64,000 nucleotides of DNA, taken from assembly GCF_030936135.1 (NCBI RefSeq), contig NC_082604.1, positions 4,223,001-4,287,000 of the forward strand. Reading direction: 5' to 3'. Position 1 is the first letter of the stretch. Each line of letters begins with the position of its first letter. The position numbers and the translations under genes are program-made. The notes beneath the pieces are model-generated. The model saw only the letters and a list, made by a program, of their open reading frames with translations. It did no database searches and was not told where the DNA came from. Below, piece by piece: positions 1-64,000 of this stretch. The stretch comes from Gavia stellata. Lineage: Eukaryota; Chordata; Aves; Gaviiformes; Gaviidae.

Positions 1-808
1 ATTTTACTGATGGGAGAACAAAGTGATCGGAGACACTAAAGCATTTGTGCAAACCCTCGGAAGACGCCAGTAAACGCTTTCCCCTCTGCTTTTCTCATTT
101 ACATCTGTCAATTAGGTGACTTTACAGAGTTCTCCAATGTCAGACAGCGTGGGAGGAGAATCAAGCTCCATATTTAAACAGCTTTTGGAACATGTAACTC
201 CAAGGCCAGCCCGAAGAAGAGGAGACTGCATGTGTGGGCAGAGGGGCAGCGTGTCGATCAGTCAGAAGGGCCCCGATGCGGGGGACGGCGGTGCGGGGCG
301 CAGCGGGAGCAGGCTGGCAGTGCCTGAGCCACACCACCCGGCTGCAGGGAGCCTGGCTGCTGGGCAGACACTGCTCAGATCCACAACCGCTCCTTCCCAA
401 CTCTGTTTCTGGTCTTCCCACCACCCTTCGCTGTGTCCCCGTGCAGGGGTAAGGCACGGCGGAGCAGCCCTTGTTCTGCTCTTCCACGAGGTCAAGTTTC
501 CGACTCGACCATGGCACGGAGCCGCCAGCGCTGCCGGCGGCGGTGCGGGAGCTGGTCTGTCCCGGTCGGAGCGTGTCCCGCTCCGCCCGAACCTCACAGG
601 AGGAAAACGTCCTCTCCCCCGACCGCTTCCTACCGGGCACACCATGATTTTACCCAGGGCAAACAGAGGCTGCTCCCGACCCCTCACCGCCTGCAACAGG
701 GGCGGCGAAGGCAGGGACAGCCCACCGGAGCCAGGGCGCGGGACCGACCCCCGGCCGGGCTCCCCGGGCCTCCCCTGCCGAGCTGCGCACCCCCCTCCCC
801 GGCCTTAC
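1..808 (-). other. LIMS2: LIMS2 intron 1, 5'-most part (leaves window)
   Basis: This is non-coding sequence to the left of the putative LIMS2 start exon. On the - strand it begins with a consensus GTAAGG donor at 808-803 and runs off the window. The right third is very GC-rich and belongs to the promoter CpG island. The several open frames here, on both strands, have the low-complexity composition expected of GC-rich non-coding DNA. No further exon was recognised. Confidence 0.5.
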
Positions 809-819
809 CTGCCCGTCAT
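809..819 (-). CDS. LIMS2: LIMS2 (PINCH2) first coding exon, 11 nt of coding sequence
   Basis: On the - strand an ATG at 819-817 opens Met-Thr-Gly followed by the first two bases (AG) of a serine codon, then a strong GTAAGG donor. Human LIMS2 is remembered to start Met-Thr-Gly-Ser, and LIMS2 is the gene next to SFT2D3/WDR33 in human, on the same strand as WDR33. LIMS2 is a five-LIM-domain adaptor at integrin adhesions that binds integrin-linked kinase and parvin. None of the LIM domains lie in this window. The 5' UTR presumably extends right of 819 into the CpG island, but the transcription start cannot be fixed by eye. With only 11 coding bases, the call depends on synteny and the splice site. 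An unrelated gene's start exon is the alternative. Confidence 0.6.
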
Positions 820-969
820 GGCGGCGCGCCCCCGGCCGGCGCCGGGCTGTGGCGGAGGGGCTGCGAGGCGGGACAGGCGGCTCGGCGTTGCGGCTCCAGC
901 CCCAGCGAGCCCCGGCGGGCAGCAGAAACCCCGCCCCGGCCCGGCCCGGCGGCGGCCCGGGCCCCCTGG

Positions 970-978
970 GCGTGGGCG
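970..978. promoter_or_regulatory. EGR1-type site GCGTGGGCG
   Basis: This is an exact match to the EGR1 (Zif268) consensus, about 150 bp upstream of the LIMS2 start codon. It overlaps GC-box-like sequence that could also bind SP1. Confidence 0.45.
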
Positions 979-995
979 GGAGCCGCAGCCCCCGG

Positions 996-1002
996 TGACT
1001 CA
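996..1002. promoter_or_regulatory. AP-1 site TGACTCA
   Basis: This is a perfect heptamer for FOS/JUN, 18 bp right of the EGR1 site and about 180 bp upstream of the LIMS2 ATG. The sequence is nearly palindromic, so orientation is not informative. Confidence 0.45.
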
Positions 1003-1034
1003 GGGCAGCCCCCCCCGGCCCCGCGCATACTTTT

Positions 1035-1044
1035 CCTATAAAGG
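1035..1044. promoter_or_regulatory. CArG box CCTATAAAGG (SRF)
   Basis: This is a perfect CC(A/T)6GG serum response factor site about 220 bp upstream of the LIMS2 ATG. The TATAAA inside it could be mistaken for a TATA box of a rightward gene, but no supported + strand exon follows. SRF sites are common in adhesion and smooth-muscle genes, which suits LIMS2. Confidence 0.5.
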
Positions 1045-1200
1045 GAAAGAAATATTGAGTAACGCAGCGGCGGAGCGGGCCCGCCTCCCGGCCGCGGCGC
1101 GGGGACCTGGCGGCCCCGGGGCACGGCCCCTGCCCCTGCCCCTGCCCCGCCGCCGAAGCTGCTGCCGGGCTGCCCGGGAGCCGCTTCGCCCCACCGGGTA

Positions 1201-2580
1201 GTAAACACCTCGGCAGTTACTATGAGCCTGGGAGGGAGAGCGGAAACGCTGACGGTACGGTTTTATCACGAAGCCGTTACCTGGTGTACAGTTATACCTG
1301 ACATATACCTCATCGATGCAACATTTTTTCCTGTGAACAAGGCGGCCACGCTTCCTGCCTGCTGCGACAGGCTGTTACGCTCCTTGCACATCCCCAAGGC
1401 GAGGGGAAAACAACTTTGCAGCGTGTTTTACCCTCAGGGCAGCAGAAGACACGTCTGGAAGGCTATCTTTTAGCAGGCGGTTAGATGGCATCCTTTGCTG
1501 CCAAAAGGAAGAGTGATGGTACTGCCTAATGAGGACTCCTCCAAGCATGATGGAGGGGGTAACATCTCTCTCTTCTTGCTGATGATCAAACTTTGTCCTG
1601 AGCACTTAAAGAGTTTTGTATTCTCTGACATAATACATATAATGTATCCATGCTAAAGCGATCCACCAAATGGAACAGGAAGCTTCTGCCCAAAAGCAAT
1701 TTCAGACTTTATTTGCATCTTGTAAGGGTATGATGCGACTCACCATTGCTACGGATATTGTTGCAAGCTTGGGACTGATGATGGAAACTCTGTGCTCTCT
1801 TGTTTCCTGGTGTCCAAACATATCATTTTTCAGCCCTGCAGTAAACATGTAGAATCATACGTGTTAAATTAGCAAATGGTATTTTTATTACTTATTTAAA
1901 CCAGGGTGAAGAATTGAGTTAGAAGTTCTTATTTTGGTTTAACGGTTGGTTGAGAAAAGGGTAATGGGTAATCTGATTAACGAACAGCCAACAATTTAAC
2001 AGATTTGGCTGAGTGCACAGTAATAAAGACAGGCTCTTAAGTCATTCTCTGCGTCTCTAGTCTCTCCTGTTGTAATGGTTTCTGGGTGCCAACAAGTCTC
2101 CACTTTTGCAGCTCTCCTTTAGAGAAAAGCAGAGATTACTCAGACCGAGTGTGAGGAGGAGACTCCAGGTGCTGCCAAGGGTGTTGGGAGCAGCATGGCC
2201 CAGGGCAGCGCTCGGCCTAGAGCTACCTCCCAGCCAGCCGGCCGTCGCCCCAGCCAATGCTTCCTCTTGCCTCCTATGCCCCGTGGGGCTACCTGTGCGC
2301 TGTATCAATCTCAAGTATCATCTTTCTCTTACCAATCTACATTTTGAATCTGACACCATCTTTCCAGCCGCTGAAACCGCGAACTGTTACCGCTCGCAGC
2401 TGCCAAGCCCCTTCAGTCTCTTCATGAGGAACAGCTGAAGCGGGCCCTCCCTGCAACAGCGACATAACCCCCCGCAGGCCGCCTCTGGCACACCCTGCCT
2501 AACAGGCTTCCCCGCTCCTTCTGTCAGGCAAATCTGCCTTCCCTTTAAAACCACGAGAACGCAAAAAGAAGCAGTAACAG
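1201..2580. other. Spacer between LIMS2 and SFT2D3 promoters
   Basis: About 1.4 kb of unique-looking DNA separates the two CpG islands. No exon, tRNA or recognisable repeat was found. Open frames here are short and lack domains. Since LIMS2 leaves to the left and SFT2D3 to the right, the interval is a divergent promoter spacer. Confidence 0.5.
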
Positions 2581-2680
2581 ATGGCAAAGCGGACCCGCGC
2601 CGCCGCCACACGGCAACTGAGGGCGGCGCGGCGTACCGCCTCAGCCCCTCGCAGCCCGCCTCAGCCCCTCGCGTCCCCAC

Positions 2681-2690
2681 GCGCATGCGC
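2681..2690. promoter_or_regulatory. NRF1 palindrome GCGCATGCGC
   Basis: This is a perfect NRF1 core palindrome 125 bp upstream of the SFT2D3 start codon. NRF1 sites of this form are typical of CpG-island housekeeping promoters. Confidence 0.6.
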
Positions 2691-2697
2691 GCCGCCC

Positions 2698-2703
2698 CAC
2701 GTG
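2698..2703. promoter_or_regulatory. E-box CACGTG
   Basis: This canonical USF/MYC/MAX-type E-box lies 8 bp from the NRF1 palindrome in the SFT2D3 promoter. Confidence 0.45.
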
Positions 2704-2751
2704 AGGGCGGGCCGCCGGAGATGGCCGGTAACCCGGATGCAGCTACTCCGC

Positions 2752-2762
2752 AAGATGGCGGC
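2752..2762 (+). promoter_or_regulatory. YY1 element AAGATGGCGGC with embedded upstream ATG
   Basis: This is an exact YY1 consensus in the orientation usually found just downstream of a transcription start. Its ATG (2755) opens a 10-codon reading frame that stops at TAG 2785-2787, in frame with and 27 bp before the SFT2D3 ATG. If transcription starts upstream of the element, this would be a short upstream ORF that could tune translation. Confidence 0.55.
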
Positions 2763-2814
2763 GGGGCGGGCGGGCGGCGCGCTGTAGCGCCCGCGAGCGG
2801 TCCCCGGCCCCGCC

Positions 2815-3501
2815 ATGGCGGACCTGGGCCGGCAGTTGCAGGAGTACCTCGCGCAGTCGAAGGCCGCTGCTGCCGGCGGCTCCAGCACGGCCTCCGCGCC
2901 GCCGCCCGCCGGCTGCTCGCAGGAGGAGGCGGGGAGCGGCGGCGGCGGCCTGGGGGCCTGGCTGGGCCCGCTGAACCCCTTCCCGCCGGGCCGCGGCGCC
3001 CCCCCCGCGCCGGCGGCGCCCGCATCGGGGCCGGGCTCGGGCTGGCCGTGGGCGGCCGAGGCGGACCCCTGCCTGCCGGGTCTGTCGCGCTGGCAGCGGC
3101 TGGCGGGGAGCGGGCTGTGCCTGCTGCTGGCCGCGCTCTGCTTCGGGCTGGCCGCGCTGTACGCGCCGCTGCTGCTGCTCCGCGCCCGCAAGTTCGCGCT
3201 GCTCTGGTCCCTCGGCTCGCTCTGCGCCCTGGGCGCCGCCGCCCTGCTGCGCGGGCCCGCCCGCCTGCTGCGGGAGCCCAGCCGCGGCTCCCTCCTCTAC
3301 CTGGGCGCCCTCGGCGGCACCCTCTACGCGGCGCTGGGGCTGCGCAGCACCCTCCTGACGGCGCTGGGCGCCGCCGTCCAGCTGGGCGCCGCCGCCGCCG
3401 CGCTCCTGGCCGCGCTGCCCGGGGGCGCCGCCGGCCTGCGCCGCCTCGGCGGCCTCCTCGGCGCCGCGCTGCGCCGCCGCGGCAAAGCGCTGCCGGTGTG
3501 A
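2815..3501 (+). CDS. SFT2D3: SFT2D3, SFT2 domain-containing vesicle transport protein 3
   Basis: This is a single-exon 228-residue ORF, recognised as SFT2D3 by its start (M-A-D-L-x-R-Q-L-Q-E-Y-L-A-Q) and by the block ALCFGLAALYAP, followed after a few leucines by RARKFALLWSLGS. The family (yeast Sft2 and animal SFT2D1-3) are small Golgi membrane proteins linked to retrograde endosome-to-Golgi vesicle fusion. A low-complexity Gly/Ala/Pro segment (about 17-85) precedes four hydrophobic spans at roughly 97-123, 127-146, 159-176 and 177-201. The tail is basic and ends in L-P-V as in the human protein. The ATG is in a strong Kozak context (GCCATGG) and is preceded by an in-frame stop, which fixes the start. 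It is intronless like the human gene, and slightly longer than the human protein (about 215 residues) because of the N-terminal insert. WDR33 converges on it from the right. Confidence 0.92.
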   Translation: MADLGRQLQEYLAQSKAAAAGGSSTASAPPPAGCSQEEAGSGGGGLGAWLGPLNPFPPGRGAPPAPAAPASGPGSGWPWAAEADPCLPGLSRWQRLAGSGLCLLLAALCFGLAALYAPLLLLRARKFALLWSLGSLCALGAAALLRGPARLLREPSRGSLLYLGALGGTLYAALGLRSTLLTALGAAVQLGAAAAALLAALPGGAAGLRRLGGLLGAALRRRGKALPV

Positions 3502-4791
3502 GCCCCGCGCCAACGCCGCCGCCGCGGGGGGAAGGACCGGCCGCAGCCCGGCGGGACTCGGACAAAGGGACTGAGGGACTCGGGCTGGCGCTAGCCCAGG
3601 CGCGGGGCGCGAAGACACCTCTGCGAGGCGGGGATGAGGATGGCGCCGTCGTACGCCGCTTCTCTTCGCCTCCTTCGCGTTCCTGCTGGTTTTCCTCGCC
3701 AGTTCTTGAGCAAGAAAAGCAGCGGCTGGCACCCGGGAACGGCGGCAGTGACTCTAAGCTCGTTTTGCCGTGTTCAGGTGTAGCGGTGTTGGTGCCAGCC
3801 CGCCGAGCCGTCCCTGAGCACGGGATTTTGCCTTATTGCAAAGTCAGCTTGATAGCCATGGTCTGGAGTCTCTCCGGCTCTGGGTGGGAGCTGGCAGCTT
3901 CCCACTTTCCTACCTCCAGTATAGGACCATGTGGCTGCTGCAGCCTACTTCAAAACGTGAGTGAGATTACAGAGCCGATGAAATGTAATTATTGACTTGC
4001 CCGTTACATGAAAAGCGAGTATCTTACGGCTGAGGTGCGTAGGGCGGGCTGATGGTGAAACACGGAGACTTTTAGCAAAATCTGGTCAAGTGTAGGGGTA
4101 AACGTTCAAAAATGCTTAACTGCTATTAACGTTAACTCATTCTTGTGCCAACCCTTACACTCTGAACACATCGTTTTAGTCGCTGTATGGTGCAGTCATC
4201 AGCCACCTCAGACCAGTGGTGAATACGAATATTATGTGACACTGAACTGCATTTCTCTCTAAAAAGCATCTTTAAAATACCAGCCAGTAAGTGGAACAAA
4301 CTTTCCTGGGGCTGTGGGTCACAAAGACTACCTGTAATTGTAAGGGTATTCTTCTTGCATGACGACGCTAGGACGAAAGGTGCTAATCTTAACTAAGAGC
4401 CCTGGCCTTTGCAGGTATCGCTGCCTTACAGGTAGCAGATACTTGGGCTGTAAAAGGGTAGCTTCAGCTCTTAGAACTTTATTTTTTATATATATTTTTT
4501 TTTACTCTCTCAACTTGGGCAGGAATTGTCACAGCATGACCTTCAGAAATAGAATTTGCTTCAGAATAGATTTGCTAGTAATTAGAGCCTGTTTCAGCTA
4601 GCACAGCTCTGTTTCAATGCAGAAACTAAGCAGCCTTAGGAAGGTGCTGATTTCAGGCTGAGAGTCCCTGCTGAGAGCTTGGTACTTCAGTCTGGGCTGT
4701 ATGCTGCACTGCTGCAGATAAATGGGACTACCAGGCCTAACCTGCTCAGAGCCTAAGCGAGTATCTCACCGAGTAGATGTGCGTCATAGAA

Positions 4792-4797
4792 AATAAA
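4792..4797 (+). terminator. Candidate poly(A) signal AATAAA for SFT2D3 (proximal)
   Basis: This is a canonical hexamer on the + strand 1.3 kb after the SFT2D3 stop. No clear GU-rich element follows immediately, so it may be secondary to the signal at 4919. Confidence 0.35.
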
Positions 4798-4918
4798 GCC
4801 AAACACTGCAATATTTATCTGCTATCACCACGTAGGGTTTAGCGTATTCACCTAATACTTGCTCTGAATTAAACTGAAATTGTTAAATGGGAGGACTTAA
4901 ATGTACATAGATCGCTTT

Positions 4919-4924
4919 AATAAA
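4919..4924 (+). terminator. Candidate poly(A) signal AATAAA for SFT2D3 (distal)
   Basis: This is a canonical hexamer followed within about 6 nt by a TTTGTGT tract, a plausible GU-rich downstream element. It is the better candidate for the main 3' end, near 4940. Confidence 0.45.
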
Positions 4925-4940
4925 ACTATTTGTGTACCAA

Positions 4941-6409
4941 ATGTCAGCGTAGACGTTCCACTAATGGTCACTTTTTTCCTTAAAAATGTAGATCAGCGCT
5001 AATTAGTTCTCTCATTTTTACAACTTCTAAGCTATAGTATATAAAATTAATTTTATTCCTAACAGCAGTATCAAATGAAACAAATCTTAGACAAGGTGGA
5101 GCTGTAAAGTAGGAGGTAGAGCATAAGGATTCTACATGCAGCACTGGTAAAAGAACTTTACCTGAAGAGTACAGAAGTATATTCCCATTAAGTAATTTTA
5201 TCCATTTTCCAGCAATAGTGGGTCACGGTATCATGGACTGGGAAGCTGCTTCTGTCTCTCCTGCTATGCTGTCACCTTCTAAGATTTTATACAAAAGTTA
5301 GCTAATTATCCCATTTTCTCATGACTTTTTGTGCATGTTCCATGATTGTGGAATATTTCAAAACTTACTTAATTAAAAAAGCTGCCCATTGATGAAGAAT
5401 ATTACTTAATGCCAAGTACCATAGTGGTTTAAGGAGTTAACGAATCATCAGAGGAAAAACAAGCATGCTCCCTTCTGCCTAGATCGAGAAAGCTGGGTTT
5501 CCTATTGTTGGGTGCACTCTGTAACTTGTGTTGGTAGAGGACTGTGGTTTAATTAAGGGCTAAAGCTTGTCTTCTACATCACATATTCTAACTATTAGAC
5601 AAAAGAACTTTCAGCACCTTAAAAATGTATCATCAAGCTTGGTTAAAAAAAAAAAAAAGAGGGCAAGCTTTCCCCATTGCTAATGATTAAATCATTGGTA
5701 CATATCCTTAAAACTTCAGGACAGATCCTAACTCCCAGATCTATACCAAAAGTGACCAAAGCCCTTCTTCAGATAGAGGTAAAAAGCAATTTTCATTTTT
5801 TTTCTCTCAAAGGAGAAACTGTCATATCAGGTGTATCTCAGCTGTTTCCCAGTTAATTAAGACCATTCTGTTTCTCTAGAGCCCCATGATAAGGATTTTA
5901 TAGGCTAATGATCAGAGTTAATTACTGTAATTTTCAAATGCCATTTTATATACTGCAAATTAAAATCTAAGGGAAATAACCCTACTTGTGACTGACTGAA
6001 CCAAGAGAACAGCAGTTAAGCAACTGTGCTTTGATCTCTTTAAATAAGATAGGTCATCAGGCCTTAAGCCAGTCTGTAGTATATTCGACTGTATGAGAAG
6101 TCAGATAAAATAGCTGCTGCGTACCTTTACGTTGTTGCAGTAGCCTTGTCAGCTATAGAACTACATTGCTATATTATTCTGAATATTGTAACATGAAATT
6201 CAAGGCGGGGGGGGAAGCCTGGTAGCAATATTTTTCATTAGATGTTATATCCTATACTTCTAATGTAGGGCCTTCCTGAGAGCTGGCTTTAGAATACGTA
6301 CTTAGGTGATAAAATTTTCATTGAGTCTTTAGGTATTAAAGGAGTCTTTTGATAACCTGATGACTGGAGATGATTAATATGAATGATTTATGGGGAAAAC
6401 AGAAACTTG
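4941..6409. other. Interval between convergent 3' ends of SFT2D3 and WDR33
   Basis: This is AT-rich DNA with a short A tract at 5645-5658 and no supported gene. On the - strand, AATAAA also occurs at 5057-5052 and 4483-4478. A longer WDR33 3' UTR could therefore reach into or across this interval and overlap the SFT2D3 transcript antisense. Confidence 0.4.
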
Positions 6410-7523
6410 TGGTTGGTAAGCAGCTTTATTATGAAATGTGGGAAATGGGAATAACCCCTCCTCCTTATTTCCCTCCCCTACTAAAACTAGGAAACAATAT
6501 CCTAATGAAAAAGATACTTAAAAACTGTTAAGATGAAAGTGATCAACTATCGAGGTTTGCACTTCAGCATTTGAATGCACTAGACTCTACTGAACACCCA
6601 TACCTTGAAGCAATGTGTCCTACAGCCATTGTAAAACATATGCATCCATATTAATCAAGCTGCTAAACTTTCTCAATTTCTATAAACAGATGCTGTTTTG
6701 AAGAAAAATATTTGACTTGCCCAGGTGAAGCGTAGAATGACAGTATTTGTCATGATGCCTATTTTGCTAGCAGTCCAGGTTATAACTCACACTATGTCTA
6801 TGACAACTTTTTCTAAATGGTGTTCCACGTTTTTCTCTTTCAGGACGGTAGACTAGCAAGCAGCGGTGATTTCCCGTGTTTTGGAATTTTAACAGCAGCA
6901 CCACTTGTAATCTGTAGACAGCTGTGGCTAAAGGTGACAATGCAAGTTCTCTATACATGATAAGCAAAAAAACTAGGAATCGGCTATTAGTATTTTAAAC
7001 AGCTGAGTTTTCAGGAGGTAGTTCTGTTGCTCCATCTGATGCACAAGTTTGCCTAAAGACAACCCTCTTTATAATAATAGGTGAGTAAAGAATCACACAC
7101 TGTGTTGATTTTTTGATAATTTTTGCGCAAATTACATTCTGTATTCATACAAAAACAATGCAACTCTTCTGACAAACTGTACATATAGAAACAAGTTTCT
7201 GTCTGGAGGTGAACTGAAATCTGTGGAGGTGCTCCATGTCTCAGAACACTTAAAAAAAATTCCAGCTCTTCACAAAACAAAGTAGGTAAAAGAAGGTGAG
7301 GAAAACGGGTGGAGAGGACAAAACAGAAAGCTAGCTACAATACTGCAGCTAGTAGCAGTTGATTGATCTAGGAAAAGACCCTTGTTAGGAACTAATGCAC
7401 ATTCAGTTATCCCAGTTAAGAATCCAGGTTTGTGGTGTTGCAGGGTTACTTTATGAGTCCAGAGTAGCAGTCTGTTTAAATATTGTCCGGCAAGGACTGG
7501 GCATGACCCAGTCAAAGCCTCTT
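6410..7523 (-). other. WDR33: WDR33 3' UTR (minimal inferred extent)
   Basis: This is AT-rich non-coding sequence directly downstream of the WDR33 TAG stop. No ORF continues. The left limit assumes use of the AATAAA at 6430-6425. Confidence 0.45.
6425..6430 (-). terminator. Candidate poly(A) signal AATAAA for WDR33 main 3' end
   Basis: This is the first canonical hexamer on the - strand after the WDR33 stop codon, about 1.1 kb downstream, followed by a U-rich stretch. A variant TATAAA at 7073-7068, followed by a GGGTTGTCTTT tract, is a possible proximal alternative. Confidence 0.4.

Positions 7524-64000
<56,477 letters not shown>

Larger units (their letters stand above)
430..1200. promoter_or_regulatory. 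CpG island at the LIMS2 5' end
   Basis: About 770 bp of GC-rich, CpG-dense sequence surrounds the short leftward start exon. It ends abruptly near 1200, where AT-rich sequence resumes. This is the normal setting of a vertebrate TATA-less promoter. Long ORFs here on both strands are composition artefacts: alanine, proline and arginine runs with no recognisable domain. Confidence 0.7.
2580..3640. promoter_or_regulatory. CpG island covering SFT2D3 promoter and coding region
   Basis: GC content and CpG density rise sharply near 2580 and stay high through the whole SFT2D3 ORF. This explains why every frame is open and why large shadow ORFs exist on the opposite strand. Confidence 0.75.
3502..4940 (+). 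other. SFT2D3: SFT2D3 3' UTR (inferred extent)
   Basis: This is non-coding sequence after the SFT2D3 stop codon. GC content falls quickly after 3650. No further exon is apparent. The right limit is set by the second of two candidate poly(A) signals, so the extent is inferred. Confidence 0.45.

Noticed and set aside
1036-1044. TATA box (TATAAA) for a rightward gene
   Set aside because: It lies inside a perfect CArG box and no supported + strand exon follows within 1.5 kb.
116-1208. Long ORFs on both strands (up to 361 codons) in the left CpG island
   Set aside because: All frames are open because of GC-rich composition. The translations are Ala/Pro/Arg/Gly-rich with no domain. The only supported coding part is the 11-nt start exon.
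2387-3995. Large ORFs overlapping SFT2D3 in other frames and on the - strand (up to 436 codons)
   Set aside because: They are shadows of the CpG-rich SFT2D3 coding sequence. Only the 228-codon frame gives a recognisable four-span membrane protein.

Overview
This window is vertebrate nuclear DNA, most likely from a bird or another archosaur. Genes are split by long introns with consensus GT/AG borders, GC-rich promoter islands sit in AT-rich surroundings, and recognisable repeats are sparse. The repeats that can be recognised are CR1/L3-type LINE remnants, which are typical of sauropsids. There is no bacterial, phage or CRISPR content. The gene order LIMS2 - SFT2D3 - WDR33 matches, from memory, human chromosome 2q14.3.

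Layout. (1) 1-1060: the 5' end of a leftward gene, read as LIMS2 (PINCH2). It has an 11-nt coding start (M-T-G-S..., serine codon split by the intron) in a CpG island that carries EGR1, AP-1 and CArG (SRF) sites within 75 bp. (2) 2580-4940: the intronless gene SFT2D3 on the + strand, with an NRF1/E-box/YY1 promoter and two poly(A) signals. (3) 6.4-60.8 kb: WDR33 on the - strand, convergent with SFT2D3. All 21 coding exons could be placed with in-phase splice junctions. They sum to 3,966 nt, a 1,321-residue protein (human about 1,336). It has an N-terminal AAUAAA-contact segment, a seven-bladed WD40 propeller, a Gly-Pro-Gln collagen-like region in one 1,050-nt exon, and an Arg/Gly-rich tail. 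(4) 60.8-64 kb: WDR33 intron 1. The noncoding first exon and promoter are not seen and probably lie beyond the right edge.

The most interesting signal is in the 5' half of WDR33. Coding exon 5 has an unusually weak donor and reads through into a 123-residue hydrophobic tail, whose stop codon lies inside the first of four AATAAA hexamers packed into 70 bp and followed by a perfect hairpin. Coding exon 6 has its own short read-through tail, stop, distal AATAAA and GU-rich element. These would give 331- and 261-residue short proteins, close to the short human WDR33 isoforms I recall (326 and 257 residues). Because WDR33 itself recognises AAUAAA, this suggests a conserved self-regulatory intronic polyadenylation switch, with one product predicted to be membrane-associated.

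The 27.8-kb intron 7 (between coding exons 6 and 7) and the other introns are mostly non-coding, with a few repeats that are listed. Exon structure is read directly from the sequence. Gene names rest on recognition of protein families from memory, and the isoforms are inferred.
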